Assembly (NCBI GenBank): GCA_033961575.1 | Contig: CM066728.1 | Coordinates: forward strand, 99,586,852-99,650,851 | Origin: Aselliscus stoliczkanus | Taxonomy: Eukaryota > Chordata > Mammalia > Chiroptera > Hipposideridae | Length of the DNA stretch: 64,000 bases | Reading direction: 5' to 3' | In this document: positions 34,560 to 43,837 of the stretch, one piece after another | Layout of the letters: every line of letters begins with the position of its first letter | Position numbering within the stretch: the first letter of the stretch is position 1 | Translations under genes and position numbers: made by a program | The notes under the pieces: generated by a model | What the model saw: the letters and a program-made list of their open reading frames with translations, nothing else | What the model was told of the DNA's origin: nothing | The model's database searches: none

Positions 34560-34900
34560 GGTGATCTGATCAGAAATTCCTAACAGGGAAAGTCATGGTG
34601 GGTAGTCATGTCCAGGCCTAAAAGTGGTTTATACTTTGCCTTAACCAAGCCCTTGGAGGCCTAACTACCCTCAAAAGAGCACATAATATTGTTAACTGCC
34701 CTTTAACCCAATATAACAATCTGCCTTGCTTTCTATTCTTTATATTCCTGCCTTAATTTAAAATGTATAAAAAGAACTGTAAAACTGTCACTCTTTGGAA
34801 CATTTTGAGATCTTCCTTCCTGGAATGCTGTCAGCTTGGCTCAGATAAACTCCTACAAAAATTCTCTACAGATTACATTCTTATTTTGATAGATTAAAAG
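34560..34900 (+). mobile_element. ERV1-like LTR
   Basis: A C-rich U3 is followed by the TATA box GTATAAAAAGAACTG at 34764, then TTTGAGATCTTCCTTCCTGG, GTCAGCTTGGCTCAGATAAA (polyadenylation-like signal, CAGATAAACTCC) and a terminal ATTACATTCTTATTTTGATAG. This matches the layout of mammalian ERV1 LTRs. It is solo, since no internal gene follows. Confidence 0.55.
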
Positions 34901-35149
34901 GTAAAATATTTTGACTAAATGAATTACAGCACTAAGATAGAAAATATGGCTAAAAAAATGGTATATAATCATTTTAAATCCATTGGTCTTAGAGGTTGGC
35001 AAAATCAATCTTAAACAGGATTATGAAAGAAGGTATCAAGTGGAAGAGACGAGTAAGGTATTTCTATGGGTTTAGTTAGGTAGGCTAGACAGAGAGAGGT
35101 GAGATAGGAATTTAAGTTAAAAAAAGAAAAACAGGAAGAATTCCTGTTC
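34901..35149. other. Unique DNA
   Basis: Nothing recognised. Confidence 0.4.
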
Positions 35150-35460
35150 AGGCCATAATAAAATAATAAAGACAGATTTAACTTTTGACTTTAAACAACA
35201 GTAAAACTGGGCAAAATAAATGAAACGATTGTTCCCAAAATTCTGGGAACAGAACGATACAAGATTGAACTCCCCAGGAGGAAGGAAATAAACAACATGA
35301 GATCGACAATCACCTAAATGTTCTTCCTGGAACCATTCTCAAAAGCTGGGGGATGTGAGCAGATTTCTGTCACTTTTCTGAGTTGGGGAGGAGGTTGCAG
35401 TTCAAGAGGCTGAGGCAGCAGAAAATTCTGGGCTGAATTCTCAATAGAGAGGGTAAGTCA
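35150..35460 (+). mobile_element. Possible L1M 5' UTR remnant
   Basis: Phrases such as CTTTAAACAACAGTAAAACT, GGGCAAAATAAATGAAAC and TTTCTGAGTTGGGGAGGAGG recall 5' UTRs of ancient L1M elements. No ORF1 is present. The assignment is tentative. Confidence 0.35.
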
Positions 35461-35550
35461 ATTACTAAATCAATTCCAGAGCTTCATTTGAACACACTGT
35501 CTGGCTCTAGGGCCTGGGCTTTAACTATTCTGCTATGCTCTCTCTATGTA

Positions 35551-35787
35551 CAGAGGGTGCCCCCAAAAATGTATACACATTTTAAGAAAGGGAAAAACTG
35601 TATTAATTGTAGTACTCAATACATATCGATAACAAAGATGAATCCAAATCACATTTGACTTCTGCAATTAACATGACGTGCTCAAAGTGGTCACCATCAG
35701 TGCCCAGACACATCTGATTACAGCAAACTACTGCGTGAGCATAGATAACATCTCTTAAAATGTGTAAACATTTTTTGGCACTTGCGG
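35551..35787 (-). mobile_element. Mariner-like element, long form (copy 2)
   Basis: The element is CAGAGGGTGCCCCCAAAAAT ... TTTTTTGGCACTTGCGG between TA dinucleotides, 237 bp. Its minus strand includes a decayed transposase C-terminus (CNQMCLGTDGDHFEHV around 35668-35725). Strand is given by that coding remnant. It is deleted internally, since no catalytic DDE/D part is left. Confidence 0.85.
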
Positions 35788-37310
35788 TATATTACATTAG
35801 TCTGATCTGTTATCTGTCAGTGATTTTGTCTTAAAGAAATATATTTATTTCTTTCTAGTCTGTTGCTCACTTCCGAAATCCAGCCCATATTATATCCAAA
35901 AGGTTTACTTACAATTATGCGCATTTTGAAACAAGCTCCTTTCTAGGTCAAGAAGTCTGTCCTCTTACTGGGTTCACAGTTCCAGTGACATCAAAGATTA
36001 ACATCTCCACAAGCATCCAGCTGCACTGTGCTATTAATTCACCGAAAAAAGGAAACAGGTATTTTCAGGACAAAGGAGATTTAAAGAAACTAATGTATGT
36101 ATATCATATCTCACGGTTCCTGAATTGAAGGATTTCCATTGGAGAGTTATTTGTATAAATCTTGGACCTGCTGCCAATAAAAAGCAGTTTTAGAAGATAA
36201 GTGAGGATATAGAAACTTACAGGTTAATAAGTAAGGGTGAGAATAAATGTAGGCTTCTAGTTTCATTATATATTTGCTAACCGTATGAGAATCAGAGGGA
36301 CAGCATATAGTCAATGGTGTGAACAGTAACACAGAAACCATGAATAACTTATTTCTAACATTTTTTATTAAAGTAGACAGGACAGAGAAGTTTCATTTCA
36401 TAGGTCATTTGCTCATATTTTACTGAACTTAAAATTGAATTACAAGAGTTCACCCTGCTCCAGATTCACCTTGAATACCATGCATAGCTTCCCTTGTTAT
36501 GTAATGTGAGGGCAAGCTCATATAATATGAGGAGAGCCAGCCATTCAAATCCTTCTCTACTTTCTGTTCAATTTGGCTAGTCCCCATTAATTTTCACCAT
36601 CAACACTAACATGGGAGGGACAAGACTGAACCAGAGACCGAGCTAAAGACTGGGCCTGCCAAGGGATGCTCCTAAAAAAACGCGGATATTTATGTCACCC
36701 AGTTTCAGAGTAAGTTTTTGAAATGTGCTAAGGATTTTGTTCGTTTGTATTATGCCTGTTACTGTTACCTTATAAGGGGAGCTGGTACAAAGCCAGAGTC
36801 TCCAGGATAGCCAGGCAGGATACTCCTGATCAAGGGAAGGGGGCTTTTCCTCTCAGGCAGAATCCTTAGGCTGGATGGTGTCACCACAGGTAACAGTACC
36901 AATAAGGAAGTATAGAGATCTGGGGTATACATATATATGCCTTGATAGTTCTTTATTTATATAATGTTCTTAGTAAATTTAAATATCATTTTGTACAAAG
37001 GAAATTAGGCTTGTCATATTTTTTTGTGTCACTTTATTGTCCCATTTTTGTAAACATGTGTTTTAAAAAATAGCAATCATTTTTGTAAGGAAGTGCATGC
37101 ACCTATGTTCAGCTAACAAAAGTTAAATTTAATATGTTTTGCTCACTTTTATATGTTTTAAATGAATATGTTCATTGGAAATTTGTTTCACAATATTTAT
37201 TTCAGATAAATTAAGAAATCCTCTTTATATCTTCTAGATGTGGATATTATGTGGCAGAAAAAAGATCTGCAAATTGAATTGCTCTGGGAGACTGCAAATT
37301 TTTAGTGCTC
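35788..37310. other. Unique DNA
   Basis: No repeat family is recognised. Note CCTGTTACTGTTACC at 36757 and GGTAACAGTACC at about 36888, roughly inverted to each other and 120 bp apart. This could be a decayed terminal inverted repeat pair, but is too weak to call. Confidence 0.4.
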
Positions 37311-37327
37311 TAAAATTAAAATCGAGT

Positions 37328-37451
37328 TGGGCCAGCCAAGTGGTGCGGTGGTTAAGCGCTGGCTTGGGCTCCGTTTCAGGTCCCACATGTGAGGGCCAGT
37401 GACGCTGCCCTCAAAAAAAACAAAAAAAACAACAACAACAACAAAAAATAA
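37328..37451 (+). mobile_element. Short tRNA-derived bat SINE (copy 6), internally deleted
   Basis: Head GGGCCAGCCAAGTGGTGCGG, then GCGCTGGCTTGGGCTCCGTT. The segment GGAAGCCAGCGGCC present in the other copies is missing here, with the join TTGGG|CTCCG. The end is a poly(A)/(CAA)n tail. The duplication TAAAATTAAAATCGAGT / TAAAATTAAGATCGAGT (37311-37327 and 37452-37468) has one mismatch. Confidence 0.93.
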
Positions 37452-37468
37452 TAAAATTAAGATCGAGT

Positions 37469-37825
37469 GCATTTAACTCATTTAGTTAAGTACTTTCATG
37501 AAGTTACATTTTTAAAATTAAGGTAAATTGGATTGTTATTAACATATAAATTAACATATAAAAATAACAGATGCATCATAATTTTAATAAATGTCCTGTT
37601 CAATTGTGAAAACTATGCTGTTACCTCTGTCAACATATTTAGTTACTTAAAAAATATGAAATATATCACATTGCTAAAGAGTTTTAAAAATTATTTTAAG
37701 AATGATAGAATAACTTTCTAAATTTTAAACAGAAAAACAGAAAATACAGCTGTGTTTAATTACTTATTTAACAGTCTTTTATTACATTTAAAAGCCTGTC
37801 CTATGAAAATAGCATGATATGATAA
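37469..37825. other. Unique AT-rich DNA
   Basis: Nothing recognised. Confidence 0.4.
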
Positions 37826-37829
37826 ATCA

Positions 37830-38060
37830 AAGCATGAGAACTGGGATTGGACTCATTTATGTGAATGTCAGTGACAAATGTAAGCACCTTTGTTAATTTT
37901 AGCAAATGATTTTAAATATTTGCAATTCATTGTGTTCAACAATAAAATGGGGGTAATAGCATACATTCAGAATATTGTCATAAAGATAAAATAAATCAAC
38001 ACAGTAAGATGTTTAACACGGTGACCAAAATACTAATAACAATTATTAAAACTGGTAAAA
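37830..38060 (+). mobile_element. MIR, decayed
   Basis: CTGGGATTGGACTCATTTAT, then AATAAAATGGGGGTAATAGC and TGTCATAAAGATAAAATAAA recall the MIR 3' part ('tgtaaaatggggataat ... gttgtgaggattaaatga'). Confidence 0.55.
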
Positions 38061-38839
38061 CTAAAACTAAAAACGAATAATGCTAATAACATAATTATTT
38101 TAACATTGTCATTATAAAAATAGCTAACATGCTTTAAGAGCTTACTGTCTGTCAGTCATTATTTTTGTACTTTTCACATATTAATTCATTTTGTTATTAT
38201 TACCTTTATTTTCCTCCTCATAATTTCCTGAAATTTAATGGTCCATTAGTAGGTGTGAAAATTACCACAGTTTTAATACGGGGATTTTTTTAATATCCCA
38301 GAGAAATGACAGACAATAAATAATTTTCCTAATTTTCTGAAAACAAAGTTATATGACTATGTTAACCTATATCATATTTTTAAATAATTTGCATCATATT
38401 TACTCTAAAACTAAGTTAATCTACATAGTATTCACCTTTGACTCCAAAAAACACATTTTCCTGGTTATCTTTTAATCTTAATGTTTTACAAAACTTTAAA
38501 AGATAAAAGTTGATGAAAGGTGCTGCATACTTACTCCTGAAAGAAATAAAACAGGTTCACTTCCAACTTTTGTGCAATGTGTCATCTAAACTTTGAATTT
38601 TATGCATACTGTATCTTCCCAGATGTTTTTAAATTTGCCTGTTCTCTTGAAATCAAGATAACTGTCTTCTACAATAAACTTAGTTTTATTATTTTAGAAA
38701 ACTTAAAGAAAATCTTAATAATTAATATTAAATTTACCAAATATGTCATTTACAATGCAGAGTTAATAGGGTCAGCATGGTGGTATTATTCCCGTTAGTC
38801 TTTTTTTCTTTGCATCTTTATGTGTGTTTATATTGTTTA
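38061..38839. other. Unique AT-rich DNA
   Basis: No feature is recognised. Confidence 0.4.
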
Positions 38840-38841
38840 TA

Positions 38842-39093
38842 CAGAGGGTGCCAAAAAGTGTATGCACATTTTAAGAAAAGAAAAAAAACAACTATATTAT
38901 TATAGTTTTATATATACAGATAACAAAAGATGAATACAAGTCATGTTTGACTACTGCAATTACAAGAGGTGCTCAAAGTGGTTACCAGCAGCCTCCAGAC
39001 ACTTCTGATTACAGTGAACTACTGCTTGAGCAACGTTGACCAAAGTGCTAACATCTCTTAAAATGTGTATCCATTTTTTTTTGGCACCCCTGG
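38842..39093 (-). mobile_element. Mariner-like element, long form (copy 3)
   Basis: CAGAGGGTGCCAAAAAGTG at the left, TTTGGCACCCCTGG at the right, TA on both sides (38840-38841 and 39094-39095), 252 bp. On the minus strand an open frame reads ...VNVAQAVVHC then NQKCLEAAGNHFEHLL and a stop (about 39062 down to 38962). HFEHLL-stop is a typical C-terminus of IS630/mariner-type transposases. This is the best-preserved long copy. Confidence 0.9.
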
Positions 39094-39208
39094 TATGTTG
39101 CATTTGCTTTATGTTACATTAACTTATTCACTGGAACTTAACAAATAAACCAGAATATTTGCTACCGATAAACTCATAAAGCCTGTCCATGTTTCCCAGA
39201 CACAAATA

Positions 39209-39670
39209 CAGTAAGTCCCCGACTTAACGAACGATTTCCATTCCAGGAGAATGTGCGTAAGTCTGACAGTGAGTCTTATACGCCTTTGACACAAATATAC
39301 AACTTAAAGCCAGTGGTTGAATGATTCATGTTATAGGAACAAGCGACGTCTACCATCTTTCCACCTCTGTGCAATCTCTCAGTTATTTTCACTTTTGTTT
39401 CCACAGTTGTTGCTTTGCGCTTCCCAGTGGTCCCCTCCACATCACCCCTGCTTTTCTTCTTGCCTCCAGGCATCCTGGGCTCTGACTGAGCCCTGCACTG
39501 CTGTCCACGATCGCACTGCACAGTAAGCCCACAGCAGCACAGCTGTGACCATGTCCGGCAGACACGGGAGCTACTTCCACGATTTGTTCTCATCTATGAA
39601 CGTTCATAATGCGAGGTCCGTTTGTATCTGAAAGTTCTCAATTCGAATGTTTGTAAGTCGGGACTTACTG
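39209..39670 (-). mobile_element. Tigger/pogo-like DNA transposon with CENP-B HTH remnant
   Basis: Terminal inverted repeats CAGTAAGTCCCCGACTTA (left) and TAAGTCGGGACTTACTG (right) are flanked by TA duplications (39207-39208 and 39671-39672). Element length is 462 bp. On the minus strand a frame (39276-39593) includes KRKATTVETKVKITERLHRG and GGKMVDVACSYNMNHSTTG, the N-terminal helix-turn-helix of Tigger/CENP-B-type transposases ('KRK..S.E.K..I...E.G....DIA...N.S.STV.'). The DDE catalytic domain is missing, so this is a non-autonomous deletion derivative. Confidence 0.9.
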
Positions 39671-39784
39671 TATGGTGTGGCAGAAAGAGATCTGCAAACT
39701 AAATGACACTGGGAGAAGGAAACAGCTTATTTTTCTTTACATCTGAATCATAATTTCAATAAAATGAAGTTGATAATATATAGC

Positions 39785-40022
39785 ATGTAAAGGTGAAGGG
39801 CTCAAGCTCTGGAGCCAGACTGCCTGTGTGAGAATCGTGGGTCCCCCATTTAGGTGTGACATTAATGTGTGAATGTGACGCTACTCATAAGCCTCATTTC
39901 CATCATGTATAAAATACGTATAATAATTTCATCAGCCTCTCAGGTTGATGTGAGAATAAGTGAAATGATCTATATGTAAGTGCTGGGCACATTTCCCAGC
40001 ACAGAGCTAATGTTGAAGAAAT
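39785..40022 (+). mobile_element. MIR, near full length
   Basis: GGGCTCAAGCTCTGGAGCCA, GACTGCCTGTGTGAGAATC, CATAAGCCTCATTTCCATCA, TGTATAAAATACGTATAATA and GTGCTGGGCACATTTCCCAG follow MIR from end to end. Confidence 0.88.
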
Positions 40023-40104
40023 GTTTTCTATTATATTTATTGTTTTCATTTACAACCGGGCTTTTATTTTTCTGCTTTAATTCATATGCAAGCATAGTTC
40101 TGTA

Positions 40105-40440
40105 GCAGTGACACTTTGTCTGAATACATCATTCAACGCTTACAATCCCCTCTTACCAGACCAAGGGGGTGTTCCTTACCTGCTAAGATGCCTTCTGCTG
40201 GGAAACCTCTTGTGGCCCCACTCACCCCTCTCCTCAGAACTCCACAGAATACCTTCAATGGTCCCTGTAAATCTTCCACACTTTTGGTTAGTGTTACACG
40301 TTTTAGGGTCCTTACTTGTTTCAAATCACCTTTCAATCCACGCTGAGCCTCTGTTCATATGTCTGCCTTCCTCCTCTCCTGGCTCCATGATGACTGTTTA
40401 AAGTTAACACCAACTTTACTTTCTTCCTTGCAGCCTGAAA
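40105..40440 (+). mobile_element. L2-like fragment
   Basis: CACTTTGTCTGAATACATC, CCCCTCTTACCAGACC-type text, TCAATGGTCCCTGTAAATC and the C/T-rich TCTGCCTTCCTCCTCTCCTG recall the 3' third of L2. Open frames across it show no domain. Confidence 0.4.
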
Positions 40441-41653
40441 GAAGCTAAAAGGTATTCTAAACACGAGTATACAAAATGCCTTTCATCTTTTCCCTATTGT
40501 CAGATAGTATATTCCTGCACGTCCACGTTTTTATTAATATAATAGGTCTATCATAAACATAGTCAATAAAAGTATTTCAAAACAGACTCCTCAAAGTGAA
40601 GTAATGTAAAACACTTGCTATAAACTGTAAAATTGTCTCAAAAATCTGTTCCAACTATGTCTATCCATTCACACAGCACCAGTGCATTACATAAAATCTT
40701 TCTCTGAAAGACAAGAAATATTACCTTTTTCATACATTATGATGAAAAAAACACATCTCTTTGTGTCTCATTTGAGCTTATTTTTTCTCTTTACAGAAAT
40801 CAAGAATATGCACTTTATTTGCAATATATATGAAAAAATAATCAAATATTTCTTTGTCTTATCTTACTATTAAGAAATAATATTATCATTTGGGCAAATA
40901 ACTTTTTTGGCTTCTTTTTACACATAAACAGTTATTTTATCTTTCTGTGTTTTTATAGTAGCAGAAACATCATTAAATAATCTGAATTTCATTTCCACTT
41001 GAAAGTTCGATTATTTTTCCAAGCCAATATTCTTCTATTTAATACTTAAGAAACATGTAGAATTTCAGTCATTTTTATATTTTTTTTACTCTTGTTAAGC
41101 ATTTAGGGGGTTTCAACTTGTTGTTTAAAACCAGCACTACATAACCATTCTTGATGCAATTTTGTTCATGCTACTTTATGACACTGTAAGGGAATATGTC
41201 AAAATATAGCTTAAAAGCTTAATGGACATTCATATTTATAAAGAAATACAAATTGCTCTCAGAAAAATAAATGTACCAATTTATTCTCCCAACATTTTTT
41301 GAGCATTTAATTTTCATTTCCATTCTAAAAATGGTATAATAACTCGTTTGGGTGTTAAACATATGTGTTTGATGTTTGTTGAATATTTCTTCATTTTATT
41401 AGTGTGGTAGAACTTTAATTTCTTTTAAATAAGCAATCTAATTTCTTTAATTCATTTTCTATTTCTACACTTCATTATTATTGCTAATCTTCCCCCTCTC
41501 ATCTTTGGTTCAAGTAATAAAGGGCTTTTAATTGACTTTTACATGTTCTTTAGATGTTAAGAATGTAAATATTTCTTATATCATCTTTGTTACATATATT
41601 CACAACTTATAATTTGTCATTTAGCTTTGTTTTGGTATTTGACCTACACTTTA
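40441..41653. other. Unique AT-rich DNA
   Basis: No feature is recognised. Confidence 0.45.
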
Positions 41654-41777
41654 GAAGCCAGACTTCTTTTTTTTTTTTTTTTTTGAGGGCAGTGTCACTG
41701 GCCCTAATATGTGGGATCGAACCGGGGCCGCCGGCTTCCAAAGCCAGCGCTTAACCACCACGCCACTAGGCCGGCCC
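41654..41777 (-). mobile_element. Short tRNA-derived bat SINE (copy 7)
   Basis: T tail, GAGGGCAGTGTCACTGGCCC, GAACCGGGGCCGCCGGCTTC, and head complement ending TAGGCCGGCCC. The perfect 14-bp duplication TGACCTACACTTTA is at 41640-41653 and 41778-41791. The 13-bp insertion GAAGCCAGACTTC lies between the T tail and the duplication. Confidence 0.93.
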
Positions 41778-41981
41778 TGACCTACACTTTAAAAAAAAAG
41801 AACTGACATAGCCAGATTTAGTTTTATATATGTATTTGTACATATGTGTAAAAACATATAATTATCTATTAATTTATATATATAAAATAATAATTTATAT
41901 ATAAATTATATATTATATAATTTGTGATATGAGTGATATATATATATATATAAAGATATATCAAGTATATAAGTATATATA

Positions 41982-42212
41982 CTGGAGGTGCCAAAAAATG
42001 TATACAAGTGGACACTTTGGTCAACGTTGCTCAAGCAGCACGTTGCTGTAATCAGAATTGTCTGGACACTGATGGTAACCAATTTGAGCACCTCTTGTAA
42101 TTGCAGAAGTCAAACGTGACTTGTATTCATCTCTTGTTATTGGTATATGTTGAGTATTACAATTTTAATAGTTTTTTCCTTTCTTAGTATGTGTACTCTC
42201 TATACTAGTATA
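41982..42212 (+). mobile_element. Mariner-like element, long form (copy 4), right end decayed
   Basis: CTGGAGGTGCCAAAAAATGT after TA. The inner part (CACTTTGGTCAACGTTGCTC ... GGTAACCAATTTGAGCACC) is the coding-sense orientation of the transposase C-terminus, so this copy is inverted relative to copies 2 and 3. At the right, CCTTTCTTAGTATGTGTAC is all that remains of the terminal repeat; the outer 20 bp are lost. Confidence 0.8.
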
Positions 42213-42414
42213 TGAGTTATTTTTATTCATAGGGAGATCATACATATTCAATTGTTAGTTAAATATTTGCTATATATTTTTCTATTAAAAGTTTGTTGAA
42301 TTGATCAAGGTTGATATCACTAATGTGCATCATGGTGATATCATTTACTACCAATATATTGTGATGAGAAGGACATTTCATTGCTGTGCTATTCTTCACT
42401 TAAGACCATAAACT

Positions 42415-42820
42415 CACTATAATCATGAGAAAAGATCAGGCAGGCTAAAATTGAGATATTCTACAAAATACCTGAGCATTGCTTTTCAAAACTGTCAGGA
42501 TCATGCAAAACAAAGGAATAATGTCACAGACCATAGCAAACCAAGGAAATATGATGACTGGATTAAATAGCATCCTGAATAGGATTCTGGACAGAAAACA
42601 GATATTAGTAGAAAAACTGCAGAGATCCAAATACAGTCTGTAGTTTACTTCAGAATACTATACCAAGGCTAATTTCTTAGTTTAGAAAAATGTACCATTA
42701 TTATGTAAGATCTTAACATTAGGAAAAGCTGAGTGAAGAGTGTATGGAAACTGTTTACTACTTTAGCCTTTTTTTCTGTAAATCTATAATTACTTAAAAG
42801 TCCACTTATTTAAAAAGTAT
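42415..42820 (+). mobile_element. Ancient interspersed repeat, probably an L1/HAL1 3' end
   Basis: GACTGGATTAAATAGCATCC, GGATTCTGGACAGAAAACAG, TATTAGTAGAAAAACTGC, TAAGATCTTAACATTAGG and TTTTCTGTAAATCTATAAT form a series I know from a common mammalian repeat 3' end, but I cannot name the family firmly. Confidence 0.5.
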
Positions 42821-42911
42821 GATTATGTAGTTATAAAATGTCACATGTGAAATTTATTTTGCTTTCTTTTTATCATTTTTAACTAATAGTTAATATCCCA
42901 AATGGCAAATA

Positions 42912-43044
42912 AAGAGAGTGCCAAAAAAAAAAAGTACACATTTTAAGAAAGAAAGAAAAAAAAAATTTAAATCGTAATTCTCAATATATGCCGCTAGCAA
43001 AAGATGAACACAAGTCATGTGTATACATTTTTTGGCACCCCTTG
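42912..43044. mobile_element. Mariner-like MITE, short form (copy 5)
   Basis: AAGAGAGTGCCAAAAAAAA at the left and TTTTTTGGCACCCCTTG at the right, TA both sides, 133 bp. The junction AAGTCATG|TGTATACA is the same as in copy 1. Confidence 0.85.
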
Positions 43045-43695
43045 TATATTTCTATTAGCTTCTGAGAAGACTTTTTAAAAGGTTTATCTACATTGTTATA
43101 TTATTATTTATTTCAGCAAGAGGTTTTTTTACTTGTCAGGATCATTTCTGCCTATTTTCTCTTTATGATTCCCCTCTCTTGTCTCATAGATTCCATGTCA
43201 AATATTATTTTCTTACACCATTTTCTCATTAACCAAAATTATTTTTAGGAATATGATCATGTACACATTCAATGTAATTTTTATGCTTAAGCTGCCACAC
43301 TTTCTTCATTCATATTTGTTTAGTTTTGTACATATTGTTTATTCATTCATTTTTGTATTGTGAGCATAAAACCAAGGCTCAAGTTGCAACTTCTCCCTCT
43401 TGGTTTGTTTATGAGGACGGGGCAATGCTTATTTCCCCTAGAGGAATTTCAAGACCCTTGAACACTCTTTTCTCATTGGAAGGTTTCCTGACTAATACCT
43501 TTATTTTCACATCCGTGCTGCATGCTCAATCATGTTGACCTTCTCCTTGTATGATAACTAATCCTGTATTTATGTCCTATGCATACAAAGACTGATTAAT
43601 TTCCATAATAAAGTATATATCATAGGAAAGTCTTCTGTCACAGGAATTGTGTATTTCACATTATAGTCTGAGATTAGTTTCTGTGTGAGGCATTT
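43045..43695. other. Unique DNA
   Basis: No feature is recognised. The open frame 43326-43538 shows no domain. Confidence 0.4.
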
Positions 43696-43696
43696 A

Positions 43697-43837
43697 CACA
43701 GAGGGTGCCAAAAATATATATATATATATACACATTTTAAGACAGGAAAAAGCTGTATTAAAATTGTAATACTCAATATATACTGATAACAAAAGATGAA
43801 TGCAATTCATGAGTATACATTTTTTTGGCACCCCCGG
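43697..43837. mobile_element. Mariner-like MITE, short form (copy 6)
   Basis: CACAGAGGGTGCCAAAAAT at the left, TTTTTTTGGCACCCCCGG at the right, TA both sides, 141 bp. It contains a small (AT)n expansion next to the left terminal repeat. The junction reads AATTCATG|AGTATACA, equivalent to copies 1 and 5. Confidence 0.87.
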
